Below, in pieces: positions 7,678 to 16,177 of a DNA stretch of 48,725 nt. A program made the translations under genes and the position numbers. Source of the DNA: a bacterium (GTDB lineage Bacteria > Patescibacteriota > Minisyncoccia > Phycocordibacterales > Phycocordibacteraceae); assembly GCA_021784815.1 (NCBI GenBank), contig JAJYHK010000019.1, positions 1-48,725 of the forward strand, written 5' to 3'. The notes under the pieces were generated by a model, which saw only the letters and a program-made list of their open reading frames with translations, was not told the DNA's origin and made no database searches. The stretch's first letter is position 1. The number at the start of each line of letters is the position of its first letter.

Positions 7678-7683
7678 TACACT
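7678..7683 (+). promoter_or_regulatory. -10 element of the coiled-coil/transglycosylase gene
   Basis: TACACT lies 7 nt before GTG 7691 and 10 nt before ATG 7694. Confidence 0.5.
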
Positions 7684-7690
7684 GGCTCTT

Positions 7691-9109
7691 GTGATGGGCC
7701 GGTCTTTTCTTTTCGGCGCCGCGGCGACGCTCGTCGTCGTTCCGCTTGCGGTATATGCGGCGCAAGCAACCAGTACGCCCTCGTCGGTTCAGCAAGCAGT
7801 AAACAGCCGACAGCAACAGCTGCGGGTGCAGCTTGCACAGATCGAGCAAGAGATCGCGGTGCAGCAGAGCTTGCTCGACAAAGCGCAAAACCAGCATCAA
7901 ACGCTCCAGAGCCAGGTCGATGCGTATGATGCGCAGATCCGGAAGACCCAGCTCCAAATCCAGGCGATTAACGTCGCCGTCGAGCAGCTGAATGGAGACA
8001 TTTCGAACCACAACCAGACGCTCACGAGCCTCTCCTCGCAGCTCTCGGCGGAAAAGGCGTCGCTCGCGCAGATACTGCGGCAGACGGAGATGCTCGACAA
8101 TTATTCTATCGTCGGCCTTGCGCTAGGCTCGCGGGACGTGTCCGGTTTCTTTAGCGACCTCGGTGCCTTCGCGTCAATCAAGAGCGCACTGGCCGCTTCC
8201 TTTGTCAATATCCGCCAGACGAGCTCCTCGACAGAAGCGGAGAAGGAAGCGCTCCAGGCGCGGCTCGCCGAACAAGAGCAGCTCCAGCAGGAGGCGCAGC
8301 TCGCGCAGGACTCCATCCGGCAGCAGGAACAGGCCAAACAGCAGCTCCTCACGGAGACGAAGGGCATTGAGGCGAACTTCCAGAAGCTCATCACGAGCAA
8401 CCAGCAAACCGCAGCGCAAATCAGAAGCGCGCTCTTCCAGCTTCGCGACAGCGCGTCGATTCCGTTCGGTACGGCGCTCACGTACGCCGAGCAAGCGCAA
8501 AAGGCGACCGGCGTGCCGGCGGCTCTCACGCTCGGCATCCTAAAGCAGGAGACGAATCTAGGCCAGAACCTCGGTACCGGCCGCTGGCGTACCGACATGT
8601 CGCCTAGTCGCGATCAGCCGGTCTTTGCCTACATTACACAAACGCTCGGGCTCGACCCGAATGCGATGCCGGTCTCGCGCAAGCCGTCCTACGGCTGGGG
8701 CGGCGCTATGGGACCGGGGCAGTTCATTCCCTCGACCTGGGCGTGCTATGGCGGCTTCGTAAACGCGAACACGAATGACTGCACGAACGCTGCGGGCTCC
8801 CTGCCCATGAGCCAGTTCTGGCAGGGTCCGTGGAAGTACGTGGCGAGCAAGGATCGCATACGCACCCTCACGGGCGGCAATGCGCCGAGCGATCCGTGGA
8901 ATCCTCGCGATGCCATCATGGCGACCGCCATGCTCATGGCGGACAATGGAGCGGCCGCCGGAACGCCCGCGGCCGAGCGTCTCGCGGCGCTGCGCTACTT
9001 TGCGGGCTGGGTAGGCGCGACGAATCCTGCTTTCGCGTTCTATGGCGACGGCGTCATGACCTACACGCAGCAATTCCAGCAAGATATCAACCTCATCAAT
9101 AACTCTTAG
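7691..9109 (+). CDS. Exported coiled-coil protein with MltB-like lytic transglycosylase domain
   Basis: This 472-aa protein has an N-terminal membrane/signal segment (about residues 5-24), a Gln/Glu-rich coiled coil (about 32-255, resembling EnvC/PcsB-type hydrolase regulators) and a C-terminal lysozyme-like domain (about 265-472). The motif ILKQETNLGQNLG carries a probable catalytic Glu at residue 287, and GWGGAMGPGQFIPSTW matches the second conserved block of MltB-type (SLT_2) enzymes. It should cleave peptidoglycan glycan strands outside the membrane, perhaps in cell division or secretion-site opening. GTG 7691 best fits leaderless spacing; the adjacent ATG at 7694 is an equally simple alternative. 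Confidence 0.85.
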   Translation: MMGRSFLFGAAATLVVVPLAVYAAQATSTPSSVQQAVNSRQQQLRVQLAQIEQEIAVQQSLLDKAQNQHQTLQSQVDAYDAQIRKTQLQIQAINVAVEQLNGDISNHNQTLTSLSSQLSAEKASLAQILRQTEMLDNYSIVGLALGSRDVSGFFSDLGAFASIKSALAASFVNIRQTSSSTEAEKEALQARLAEQEQLQQEAQLAQDSIRQQEQAKQQLLTETKGIEANFQKLITSNQQTAAQIRSALFQLRDSASIPFGTALTYAEQAQKATGVPAALTLGILKQETNLGQNLGTGRWRTDMSPSRDQPVFAYITQTLGLDPNAMPVSRKPSYGWGGAMGPGQFIPSTWACYGGFVNANTNDCTNAAGSLPMSQFWQGPWKYVASKDRIRTLTGGNAPSDPWNPRDAIMATAMLMADNGAAAGTPAAERLAALRYFAGWVGATNPAFAFYGDGVMTYTQQFQQDINLINNS

Positions 9110-9231
9110 GACTTCTACCTATAGCCACATTGGCGATTTTCGTACCGTTACTGCATGACTTCTAGCCTAGGGAGCTGATTGTGGATTACCCGACATTTCC
9201 GTTGGGCAGCAAGCTATAGTAGTAGTAAGAA

Positions 9232-9237
9232 TATACT
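9232..9237 (+). promoter_or_regulatory. -10 element of exported protein at 9248
   Basis: TATACT lies 10 nt before the ATG at 9248, in an unusually AT-rich 45-bp stretch that also holds TATAGT near 9215. Confidence 0.55.
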
Positions 9238-9247
9238 AATCATAAAT

Positions 9248-10588
9248 ATGCGGACTTTATTTTTCCGTGCAGGGGTGTTCTGGGCCGCAATACTTTCCTC
9301 TATTGTCTGTGTCTGGATTCCTCTGGCACACGCTCAGCAGACGCCTCAACAATCTTCGCCGCAGGCGCCGGTGCTCGTCGCCACCGTCAATATTCAAAAT
9401 GTCACCTACGTTCGTATGGGGAATACATTCACCATTTCGTTTGATTTGACCAACGGCAAAATTCCCCAATCACAGGTCCGCTACGCGGTACTACTGGTGG
9501 GGAAAGATGCGAAAGGGGTACAGTATGTCGCCGATCAAGAGGTATATCCGACGATGCTTTCGCTCGGCGCGAACACGAAAACGCACAAGCAGGTGACGTA
9601 CACAGCGCCAAGCAACATGAGCGGAACATACCAACTCGTGCTCTCAAGCAGAACTTCAAGCGGCCTCCCGCTCTCGACTGTGCCTATAGGTTCGGTCACC
9701 CTGACTGCAACGGGCGGCCTCTCGATACTCGCGAATACCTGTTTTCTCACCATCCAGAGTACGGGGTCTACCAGCACGACCCGGTACAATGTCTTGCAGG
9801 GCATCGACATTGCCTCGACAGAATCGCTCGTCCTCCACTGTTCGGTGAACAATGCCGGTGCCGCGACGACTACAGCGCCGACCTACGAGACCCGATATAG
9901 AACCATCTTCGGTGACACTGTCTCGCAAACGGGCGGAGACAAAGCCCCTATTTCGTTCCCCGCGCACACGACAACGACCGTTGTTCTCGTATTGCCCAAA
10001 GCGTTGCTGCCCCAGGCGTACGATGTGCTCGTGAGCTTCCCAGAGTCCAACCAGCTCGATGTGCACTACGTCATTCAGGGGAGCAGCGCATCGATCGTGT
10101 CGGTATCGCTTGATAAGAACTACTACCGCGCAGGCGATATTGCGGTCGCTTCGTTCGTGTGGGGATCCGAGGCGGATACGTTCCCGGGGTCGCGTCACGA
10201 TAACACACTCTCTGCGTCTACGACGACGCCTCCCGCAAACCAGCAAGCAGCCGGTCAAAATACAGAGACCGGACTTACGGTTACGGCATCCCTGCAAGAC
10301 GGCACCGGCGTCGCGTGCGCAAAGCCGGTCTCCCAACCGGTCCTCTCCGGAGCGGCGCGACCGAGTATTGATCTCTCCGTTACGCGCGCCTGCGCTAACC
10401 CGCGCCTCACTCTGGAATTGCGCGATCCGTCTGGGTCGGTGCTTGCATCGCAGACAGTCACTCTCCAGAGCAGCACTACTCCAGCAATCTCGCGTACCGC
10501 GCAGTTCGCGCTAGCGGTCGGCGGGGTGACGGTTCTTCTGTTATTAGTTCTTGGCGGAGGCCTTTATATACAAAAGCGCCATGTCTAA
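9248..10588 (+). CDS. Exported, C-terminally membrane-anchored protein of unknown function
   Basis: This 446-aa protein has a signal peptide (about residues 1-28, ending AHAQQ), a long extracytoplasmic region rich in Ser/Thr and beta-forming segments, and a C-terminal membrane helix (about 420-441, ALAVGGVTVLLLLVLGGGLYI) followed by QKRHV. Two or three Ig-like beta modules seem likely (for example about residues 40-160, VLVATVNIQNVTYVRMGNTFTISFDLTN, and 270-410). No LPxTG-like motif precedes the anchor, so it is probably held by the helix itself. Its stop overlaps the next gene's start by 8 nt (ATGTCTAA), suggesting one surface operon. No specific family is recognised. Confidence 0.75.
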   Translation: MRTLFFRAGVFWAAILSSIVCVWIPLAHAQQTPQQSSPQAPVLVATVNIQNVTYVRMGNTFTISFDLTNGKIPQSQVRYAVLLVGKDAKGVQYVADQEVYPTMLSLGANTKTHKQVTYTAPSNMSGTYQLVLSSRTSSGLPLSTVPIGSVTLTATGGLSILANTCFLTIQSTGSTSTTRYNVLQGIDIASTESLVLHCSVNNAGAATTTAPTYETRYRTIFGDTVSQTGGDKAPISFPAHTTTTVVLVLPKALLPQAYDVLVSFPESNQLDVHYVIQGSSASIVSVSLDKNYYRAGDIAVASFVWGSEADTFPGSRHDNTLSASTTTPPANQQAAGQNTETGLTVTASLQDGTGVACAKPVSQPVLSGAARPSIDLSVTRACANPRLTLELRDPSGSVLASQTVTLQSSTTPAISRTAQFALAVGGVTVLLLLVLGGGLYIQKRHV

Positions 10589-12662
10589 AACCAAGCTCCC
10601 TTTTCTTGTATTCGGTCTCCTGTTTATTGGCGTGATTGGAGTCTTTCCTCATGCAGCAAAGGCTGATACCTTCTGTACGGGAGGGTATCATGATGAGTCG
10701 GGGTGGGGTAATGGACAGACTTGGGTGTGGGATCCGTGCATCTATTCCTATAGTGAGACTTACAGTGCGAATCCGGTTGCACCAAACCAGGTGTTTTCGG
10801 TTTCGGGTAGCATCACCACCGATATGTGCGCGAACGAGATATTTGGCACTTATGGGCAGACGGATTACGCTACGCTCTCGATTACCCCGTCGTGGGGCGG
10901 CGGAACGCAGACGGTAGCACAGGGCTCCCCAGCAATGATCGTACATCACACCAGTTATGGGTCTAGCGTCTCCTATACTGTGCCCTATACGGCACCCTCG
11001 AGTCCCGGGAGCTATTACATGCGGTTCGTCGGTTCAGGTCAAACCTATGAAAACGGTTACCATCTGTGTACGCCACCAACCTACTCATGCACCTGGACCT
11101 GGGGCGGCGGTCAGAACTGTCAACCGAACTATTGCGCAGACGTCTATACCGGGACGGCGGTGTACGATATGTCGCTTTCGGTATACACGCCACCCGGGAC
11201 CGTGCAGGGCTATAAGCTGACTAACAGCTACGGCGTGTTCGATCCGGGCGCCACTATCAGCGTTTCCGGTGGTGGGAGCAGTGCGGGGACTGATCCATAC
11301 TTCATTACCAACACGCCGGCTGGCTGGCATACCGTGTCATCGAGCATACCAGCGGGGTATAGCGTCTCCTACCAAGTTAAGCCTACCGGAGGCGGTGACG
11401 GACAGTGGCATTCGGGCTCGAGCGCCTCGGTAAACGTACCAGCAGGAGCTGGCGCAGATGTTTGGTGGATGTATACGCCAATACCATCGGCGCCATCGGA
11501 CGTGTCCTCAATCTCGTACGCGTGCAGCGCTTCAGGGAATCAGGCAACATTCTCCTGGCCGGCGCCGTCGGGAGCGAACGAATATCAGATTCAGTACTAC
11601 TCCTCGTCTGGTTCTTGCGACACCACAGGCGGTTACACCCTGTGGACCGATGGGCATACCTGCTATAAAGATTTCTGGAGTTCGGTTCCCGCGGGTCAGA
11701 CGGTAAGCACAGTTGCGACTATTCCTGTTGGCCAGACTACATCCGCATGGGTGAACGCAGCAAACTCTGGGGCGTGGGCAAACTGGGGTGGACAGCCGAG
11801 CACGGGAAACTTTACCTGTACGCCCTCCTGCACCGGCGGACGGACTTGGAACAGCGGCTCGTGCTCGTGCCCATCCTCCCTCCCGAACTGGAACGGCAGT
11901 AGCTGTGTTGCCTGCACCGGCGGACAGACTTGGAACGGCGGCTCGTGCTCGTGCGCCAGTCCCACGGTATGGAGCGGCGGAAGCTGCGTGACTCCGGGGA
12001 CGACCTGCACCACTACGAGCGGGTATGCGGGCACTTGGAGCGCGAGTGGGTCTTGCATAGCGACCGTGCCTACGGTGGATACGTTCTATGCCAACCCAAA
12101 TACCGTGGACGCTGGGCAAACGACAACCTTGTACTGGACTTCGACCAACGCAGACTACTGCGAAGAGACGCCGGGTACGACTGGATTTGCCCATGCAGGG
12201 CACCTGCAACCGAACGGGAACACGCCCACCGTTTCTCTCTTACCGCCGGCATCATCGTGTAATGGAAGCGGGCAGTGCATCATGAACTTCTCGCTTACGT
12301 GCGTGGGACCCGCGGGGCCATCGCCTGCCAGGTCCGCGTCGGTCACTGTCATGGAGCCCGGTATCACGATCTCAGCCTCGCCAGAGCGGGTGCCCTACGG
12401 CGGCTCGACGACAGTCTCCTGGAACGCAACCAACGTAAATTCGTGCTCTCTCGAGAAAAATAGCAAGCCCTGGAACCCCAGCGGCGTCGTACTCACCGCG
12501 AATAGCGGTCGGGTGGTGAAGGGAAGTGCAACGGATAGCAATATCACGAACCAGACAACCTACACGATCACCTGCGTGAATAACGTCACGTCCATCTCAG
12601 CTTCTGCAAACCTGAGCGCGAGCACCATCGTAAACGTGATCACCAACTACAACATCTTCTAG
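10581..12662 (+). CDS. Large secreted Cys-rich surface protein with Ig-like and WNGSC repeats
   Basis: This 693-aa protein has a signal peptide (about residues 3-27). It is very rich in Ser, Thr, Gly, Tyr and Cys. Around residues 410-475 there are tandem C-T-G-G-x-T-W-N-x-G-S-C-S-C units, EGF-like in spacing. From about 500 onward there are two Ig-like modules with VDTFYANPNTVDAGQTTTLYW and ISASPERVPYGGSTTVSWNATN, a repeat type common in Parcubacteria surface proteins. No C-terminal membrane anchor or sorting motif is present, so it is secreted or held by partners. It overlaps the upstream anchored protein by 8 nt. A role in adhesion or cell contact is only inferred. Confidence 0.75.
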   Translation: MSKTKLPFLVFGLLFIGVIGVFPHAAKADTFCTGGYHDESGWGNGQTWVWDPCIYSYSETYSANPVAPNQVFSVSGSITTDMCANEIFGTYGQTDYATLSITPSWGGGTQTVAQGSPAMIVHHTSYGSSVSYTVPYTAPSSPGSYYMRFVGSGQTYENGYHLCTPPTYSCTWTWGGGQNCQPNYCADVYTGTAVYDMSLSVYTPPGTVQGYKLTNSYGVFDPGATISVSGGGSSAGTDPYFITNTPAGWHTVSSSIPAGYSVSYQVKPTGGGDGQWHSGSSASVNVPAGAGADVWWMYTPIPSAPSDVSSISYACSASGNQATFSWPAPSGANEYQIQYYSSSGSCDTTGGYTLWTDGHTCYKDFWSSVPAGQTVSTVATIPVGQTTSAWVNAANSGAWANWGGQPSTGNFTCTPSCTGGRTWNSGSCSCPSSLPNWNGSSCVACTGGQTWNGGSCSCASPTVWSGGSCVTPGTTCTTTSGYAGTWSASGSCIATVPTVDTFYANPNTVDAGQTTTLYWTSTNADYCEETPGTTGFAHAGHLQPNGNTPTVSLLPPASSCNGSGQCIMNFSLTCVGPAGPSPARSASVTVMEPGITISASPERVPYGGSTTVSWNATNVNSCSLEKNSKPWNPSGVVLTANSGRVVKGSATDSNITNQTTYTITCVNNVTSISASANLSASTIVNVITNYNIF
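11829..11954 (+). repeat. Direct repeat inside the Cys-rich surface protein gene
   Basis: Two 42-bp copies (11829-11870 and 11913-11954) differ at only two or three positions and lie 84 bp apart, so they are in frame and encode the CTGGxTWN-GSCSC units. The near-identity at DNA level suggests recent duplication or gene conversion. Confidence 0.75.
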
Positions 12663-12705
12663 AGTGTCGCTTCCGGGATGGCTTCCGAAAAAAACGTGCC
12701 TGTGG

Positions 12706-12711
12706 TAGTAT
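12706..12711 (+). promoter_or_regulatory. -10 element of rpmE2, with a -35-like TTCCGA
   Basis: TAGTAT lies 6 nt before the ATG at 12718; TTCCGA lies 17 nt further upstream. Leaderless spacing. Confidence 0.55.
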
Positions 12712-12717
12712 GGTCCC

Positions 12718-12972
12718 ATGAAGAAGGATATTCATCCTGCCGACTACCGCCCCGTCCTTTTCGAGGATCTGGCGTCGAGCGCGCGTTTCCTCATCGGGTC
12801 GACCATCCGCACCTCGGAAAAGGGTTCGTACGAGGGGAAGGAATACCCGAAGGTGACGGTTGAAATCTCGAGCAAGTCCCATCCGGTCTATACGGGCGAG
12901 GGTCGCGTGCTCGATAAGGCCGGCCAGGTAGAACGTTTTCGACAGCGCGCAGCCAAGAAAACGAGGAAATAG
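12718..12972 (+). CDS. rpmE2: 50S ribosomal protein bL31, type B
   Basis: This 84-aa protein matches the type B bL31: MKKDIHPADYRPVLFEDLASSARFLIGSTI, then KVTVEISSKSHPVYTGEGRVLDKAGQVERFRQR. The CxxC zinc pair of type A bL31 is absent, as expected for the zinc-independent form. It bridges the ribosomal subunits. It begins at a leaderless promoter. A large inverted repeat follows its stop and precedes prfA. Confidence 0.95.
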   Translation: MKKDIHPADYRPVLFEDLASSARFLIGSTIRTSEKGSYEGKEYPKVTVEISSKSHPVYTGEGRVLDKAGQVERFRQRAAKKTRK

Positions 12973-12981
12973 TTCGTTTTC

Positions 12982-13089
12982 GCGAGCCGGGATTATGTTG
13001 GGGAGTACGGAATATTTTCCTGCTGGAAAGTTTCCTTCTGCTCGGGCCGGCGCCCTGTGCAGAGTCTCCCCAACATAATCCCGGCTCGC
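12982..13089. repeat. Perfect 24-bp inverted repeat with 60-nt spacer between rpmE2 and prfA
   Basis: The arm at 12982-13005 (GCGAGCCGGGATTATGTTGG, then GGAG) is the exact reverse complement of 13066-13089. The 60-nt spacer contains two smaller palindromic bits (GGAATATTTTCC-like and GGAAAGTTTCC). No T tract follows the right arm, so it is not a classical terminator. It ends 12 bp before the prfA -10 box. Confidence 0.85.
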
Positions 13090-13100
13090 CCGTTTCTTGG

Positions 13101-13106
13101 TAGGAT
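13101..13106 (+). promoter_or_regulatory. -10 element of prfA
   Basis: TAGGAT lies 7 nt before the ATG at 13114. It overlaps an in-frame ATG at 13105, which would therefore not be transcribed. Confidence 0.5.
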
Positions 13107-13113
13107 GGCTTTC

Positions 13114-14064
13114 ATGGAATATTCTCCCGAGTTTAAAACTAATTTCGCGACCGCGTACCTTGCGGAGGAATACGAACGCCTCGATATGGAGGCGGCTGAG
13201 GCGCATGCGGCGGCCGGCGGAGATCCGGAGCTCGCGCATATGGCCCAAGAAGACGAGGCGCGGATACGCCTGCGACAACAGGAAATCCTAGTGGAGATCG
13301 AGCGCATCCTCGCGAGGGAGAAAGAGGAGGCGGTGCGCCCGAGCTCGGTCGTTATGGAACTGCGCGCGGGAGCGGGCGGCGATGAGGCGTCCTTATTTGC
13401 GCATGACCTTGAACAGATGTATCTCAAGTATGCCGAGCGGCAAGGATGGAAGACCCGTCTTGTCGACGATCTCGTGCTCGAGATCGCAAGCCCGGAGGCG
13501 TACGACGCACTACGCTATGAGACGGGCGTACACCGGGTGCAGCGCATCCCCATGACGGAGAAATCAGGCCGCATCCACACTTCGACCGCATCGGTCGCGG
13601 TGCTCCCGATTCGCACAAAGTCGAAGGTCGAGGTCAAGCCGGCGGATATCGAGATGGAGTTTTCGAGGAGCGGCGGAGCTGGAGGACAGAACGTCAACAA
13701 GGTCGAAACGGCAGTCCGGCTCATCCACCAACCGACCGGTATCGATGTTCGTTCGTCCTCGGAGCGCAGCCAGCAGGCGAACCGAGAAAAAGCCATACAG
13801 ATTCTCACGGCGAAGCTCGAGCAGCTCCACGAGGAGGAAGAGGCGAAAAAGCACGCGGCACAGCGCAAACAGCAGATCGGTACGGGCGATCGGTCTGAAA
13901 AAATCCGCACATACAACTATCTCCAGGACCGCGTGACCGACCACCGGATCAAGGAATCTTGGCACAACCTGCCGGCTATTATGGCAGGCGGTATTGAGGA
14001 CGTCATTGAAGCTCTCCAGAATGCCCAGGCGGGCATGGAGGAGCCGGGCTCCGGCGAAGAATAA
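13114..14064 (+). CDS. prfA: Peptide chain release factor 1
   Basis: This 316-aa protein is RF1. It has [20 protein letters not shown], the stop-codon-reading P-x-T tripeptide in [18 protein letters not shown] (PMT, RF1 type, reading UAA and UAG), and the catalytic GGQ in [19 protein letters not shown] that triggers peptidyl-tRNA hydrolysis. It is about 40 residues shorter than usual at the N-terminus (domain 1). The start at 13114 fits the -10 box; 13105 is an alternative adding MAF. A high dependence on RF1 matches the stop use in this window, where TAG and TAA dominate. It precedes rpsB by 47 nt. Confidence 0.95.
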   Translation: MEYSPEFKTNFATAYLAEEYERLDMEAAEAHAAAGGDPELAHMAQEDEARIRLRQQEILVEIERILAREKEEAVRPSSVVMELRAGAGGDEASLFAHDLEQMYLKYAERQGWKTRLVDDLVLEIASPEAYDALRYETGVHRVQRIPMTEKSGRIHTSTASVAVLPIRTKSKVEVKPADIEMEFSRSGGAGGQNVNKVETAVRLIHQPTGIDVRSSSERSQQANREKAIQILTAKLEQLHEEEEAKKHAAQRKQQIGTGDRSEKIRTYNYLQDRVTDHRIKESWHNLPAIMAGGIEDVIEALQNAQAGMEEPGSGEE

Positions 14065-14095
14065 CGGAGGTATTGCGCGGCGGCGGTATTTCCGG

Positions 14096-14101
14096 TAGAG
14101 T
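14096..14101 (+). promoter_or_regulatory. -10 element of rpsB
   Basis: TAGAGT lies 10 nt before the ATG at 14112, leaving at most a 3-4 nt leader. Confidence 0.4.
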
Positions 14102-14111
14102 AGGCGACGTA

Positions 14112-14807
14112 ATGGTAGAAACAGTACAAACGGGCGTGAAGCGCCTCTTCGAGACGGGGGCGCATTTCGCACAGGTGAAAAGCCGTCGGCACCCGTCAAT
14201 GAAGCAGTACCTCGTCGGCACAAAGGGCCGTCAGGAGATTATCGATCTTGCACAGACCGTCAAGCAGCTCGAAGCCGCCAAGGGGGCGATGGGCGCACTC
14301 GCGCGTGACGGCAAAACGGTACTCTTCGTGGGCGGCAAAGTGGAGGTGAGCGGTCTTGTGAGGAACGCAGCGGAGCGGATCGCGCAACCATACGTGGCGA
14401 CGCGTTGGCTTGGCGGTACGATTTCGAACTGGACAGAGCTCAAGAAGCGCGTTGATCGGCTTGCGGAGCTTTCCGATAAGGGGTCGTTTGAAGCGCTTTC
14501 GAAGCAGCGCACCAAGCTCGAGGCGCTTCGCCTTGAGCGCGAGCGCGAGCGTCTTGAACGCCGGCTTGACGGGCTCGCGGGGCTTGCAAAGCGTCCGGAT
14601 GCGTTGGTCGTTATTGACACTAAACATGAGCAACACGCGGTGAAAGAGGCGCACGAAGCGGGTATTCCGATCATCGCGATCATGAGTTCCGACTGCGATC
14701 CTTCCGAAGCGGCGTACCCGATTGTGGCGAATGACGCGTCGCGTGCTGCGGTTGGGCTCCTGCTCGACGAGCTAGTGAGCGCCTTCGAACGCGGCCGCGC
14801 CGCGTAA
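14112..14807 (+). CDS. rpsB: 30S ribosomal protein uS2
   Basis: This 231-aa protein is uS2: LFETGAHFAQVKSRRHPSMKQYL, VGGKVEVSGLVRNAAERIAQPYVATRWLGGTISNW, a helical Arg/Glu-rich arm, then PDALVVIDTKHEQHAVKEAHEAGIPIIAIMSSDCDPSEAAYPIVANDASRAA. It assembles late into the small subunit. The ATG at 14112 gives the family N-terminus. It is followed 47 nt later by tsf, the usual rpsB-tsf pair. Confidence 0.95.
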   Translation: MVETVQTGVKRLFETGAHFAQVKSRRHPSMKQYLVGTKGRQEIIDLAQTVKQLEAAKGAMGALARDGKTVLFVGGKVEVSGLVRNAAERIAQPYVATRWLGGTISNWTELKKRVDRLAELSDKGSFEALSKQRTKLEALRLERERERLERRLDGLAGLAKRPDALVVIDTKHEQHAVKEAHEAGIPIIAIMSSDCDPSEAAYPIVANDASRAAVGLLLDELVSAFERGRAA

Positions 14808-14811
14808 CGCG

Positions 14812-14840
14812 CACGGCCTCGGGCCGTGGTATCATTTTTT
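14812..14840 (+). terminator. Short hairpin with T-rich tail between rpsB and tsf
   Basis: CACGGCC and GGCCGTG form a 7-bp stem with a 3-nt loop (14812-14828), followed by GTATCATTTTTT. It could be a weak terminator or attenuator. The same tail holds the likely tsf -10 element TATCAT (14830-14835), 19 nt before the start. Confidence 0.4.
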
Positions 14841-14854
14841 ACATTCACCAATTT

Positions 14855-15436
14855 ATGGAACTTTCGACCGAACGCATCAAGGAGCTGCGCGACGCCACGG
14901 GGGTATCAATCATGCAGTGTAAGAAGGCGCTTGAGGAAGCGAACGGCGACCTCGAACAGGCCAAAGTGATTCTCGCGAAACGCTCTGCCGCTTCAGCGCA
15001 AAAAAAAGCAGATCGCGAACTTGCGGCCGGCGCGATCGGTTCCTACGTCCACGACGGCGCCATCGGCGCCATGGTCGTGCTCTATAGCGAGACCGACTTC
15101 GTCTCGAAAAATCCGGAGTTCGGCGTGCTTGCCCGCGAGGTCGCGATGCAGGTTGCTGCGACCGACCCGCTCTACCTTTCTCGCGAAGACATTTCTGCGG
15201 AAGCTAAGAGTGCTGCAACAGCCGTTTTTGAGAAAGAGGTCGCTGGCAAGCCCGATGAGCTCCGCGAGAAGATTCTCGAAGGGAAACTGAGCAGCTACTT
15301 CCGCGACCAGGTGCTCCTCGAGCAGGCGTACATTAAGGATGAGGGGAAGACGGTTCGCGACTTGCTCAACGAGGCATCGCAGAAATTCGGCGAGCGTATC
15401 GAGGTGGGCAAGTTTGCGCGCCTTTCCGCCCGCTAA
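14855..15436 (+). CDS. tsf: Elongation factor Ts
   Basis: This 193-aa protein is EF-Ts, the nucleotide exchange factor for EF-Tu. It has the UBA-like N-terminus (ELSTERIKELRDATGVSIMQCKKALEEANGDLEQAKVILAK) and the conserved core YSETDFVSKNPEFGVLAREVAMQVAA with the TDFV loop that inserts into EF-Tu. It is compact compared with the 283-aa E. coli protein and resembles the short form with a reduced core and no coiled-coil insert. No Shine-Dalgarno sequence precedes it. Confidence 0.94.
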   Translation: MELSTERIKELRDATGVSIMQCKKALEEANGDLEQAKVILAKRSAASAQKKADRELAAGAIGSYVHDGAIGAMVVLYSETDFVSKNPEFGVLAREVAMQVAATDPLYLSREDISAEAKSAATAVFEKEVAGKPDELREKILEGKLSSYFRDQVLLEQAYIKDEGKTVRDLLNEASQKFGERIEVGKFARLSAR

Positions 15437-15441
15437 GAACC

Positions 15442-15849
15442 GTGACCTACATCCTTCTCACATCCGTTTTCCTTGTGTTGTTCATAGGATTTTACGCCGT
15501 AACCGCTTTCGAGACGCGCCGGAAGGGCCGGCTCGTACTGCCAAGCGCCCGCCAGGCGTTCGATGCGCAACTTGAGCGGATCGGCTTCCTGCTCGCGCAT
15601 ATCAATTTTGTTTCGTTTGTGCGCGAAGAGTCGTTGCGCCTTTTTGCCCGTGCAGTGCGCGCCTCGGCTCACGCATCCTTACGCGTGGTGCGCGCTGCCG
15701 AGCGAACGCTCTCGCGGCTCGTCCGCCGCTTGCGGATGCATGAAGCGCTCGACACAGCACCCTCCGCACAGGTGCGCGAGTTCGTGCAGACGCTCTCCGA
15801 ATTCAAACATCGTTTGAAGGCACCGCTGCACGCAAAGCTGCCGGAGTAA
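15442..15849 (+). CDS. Membrane-anchored basic protein of unknown function
   Basis: This 135-aa protein starts at GTG 15442, 5 nt after the tsf stop, so it is cotranscribed with tsf. One N-terminal membrane helix (about residues 3-22, YILLTSVFLVLFIGFYAVTAF) is followed by a strongly basic, Arg/Ala-rich helical region. I do not recognise a family. Its position after EF-Ts and its basic cytoplasmic body could suit an RNA- or membrane-associated role, but that is speculation. Confidence 0.6.
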   Translation: MTYILLTSVFLVLFIGFYAVTAFETRRKGRLVLPSARQAFDAQLERIGFLLAHINFVSFVREESLRLFARAVRASAHASLRVVRAAERTLSRLVRRLRMHEALDTAPSAQVREFVQTLSEFKHRLKAPLHAKLPE

Positions 15850-15852
15850 CCG

Positions 15853-15887
15853 AAAAACCAAGCCGCCCGCGGGCGGCTTGGTTTTTT
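15853..15887. terminator. Strong Rho-independent terminator after the tsf operon
   Basis: CCAAGCCGCC (15858-15867) pairs with GGCGGCTTGG (15872-15881), followed by TTTTTT and preceded by AAAAA, so it may work in both directions. Confidence 0.9.
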
Positions 15888-15914
15888 GCAGTACTACCGG
15901 TATCGTTAGGGGGC

Positions 15915-15991
15915 GCCGCCTTAGCTCAGTTGGTTAGAGCAACGCTTTTGTAAAGCGTAGGTCCTCGGTTCGAATCCGAGAGGCGGCTCCA
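15915..15991 (+). tRNA. tRNA-Thr (anticodon TGT), CCA encoded
   Basis: The cloverleaf is complete: acceptor GCCGCCT/AGGCGGC, D arm GCTC/GAGC, anticodon stem ACGCT/AGCGT with loop TTTGTAA (anticodon TGT, reading ACA and probably other Thr codons by wobble), T arm CTCGG/CCGAG with TTCGAAT. The discriminator base is T (U73), followed by an encoded CCA. The UCCA end is exactly complementary to the UGGA bulge of the T-box leader of thrS further along. Confidence 0.97.
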
Positions 15992-16174
15992 GGTAATCAT
16001 CAAATAGACGATAATGATGGAGTGTATGAAAACATCCCTCAAAGCGGTTTTCATATGCATTACAAGCATGGCCCGAATGGCCCAGTTTAGGCTAGCAACG
16101 GATCGAGGGCTTATTCGTGAACTCACTATGGAGAGGGGCGCACGGTATCCGGCGCGATAGCGGTCCAAGGTCCG
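15992..16174. other. Intergenic stretch after tRNA-Thr
   Basis: This stretch is less GC-rich than its surroundings. It holds an inverted repeat TGAAAAC...GTTTTCA (about 16027-16054), a possible 44-codon frame listed separately, and a hairpin at 16158-16177 that ends the converging gene. Nothing else is recognised. Confidence 0.5.
16026..16160 (+). CDS. Possible 44-aa mini-gene, doubtful
   Basis: ATG 16026 to TAG 16158-16160 encodes 44 residues, basic and without a clear domain. In favour: a GATAAT -10-like box lies 10 nt upstream, and the stop lies at the mirror position to the convergent gene's stop in a hairpin, as at two other convergent junctions here. Against: third codon positions are not GC-rich as in the neighbours, and the coding content is short. 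It is recorded as a weak candidate only. Confidence 0.2.
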   Translation: MKTSLKAVFICITSMARMAQFRLATDRGLIRELTMERGARYPAR

Positions 16175-16177
16175 CTA
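16158..16177. terminator. Hairpin at the end of the thioredoxin-like gene
   Basis: TAGCGG pairs with CCGCTA around an 8-nt centre. The right arm contains the stop codon (CTA on plus) of the minus-strand gene. The stem is short and without a T tract, so it is a weak terminator at best. Confidence 0.4.

Noticed and set aside
13105-13113. Alternative prfA start adding three residues
   Set aside because: The ATG lies inside the -10 box TAGGAT, so it is not expected in the transcript.
15926-16168. Minus-strand 80-codon frame after the tRNA
   Set aside because: It runs through most of the tRNA-Thr gene on the opposite strand and has no promoter or start context.
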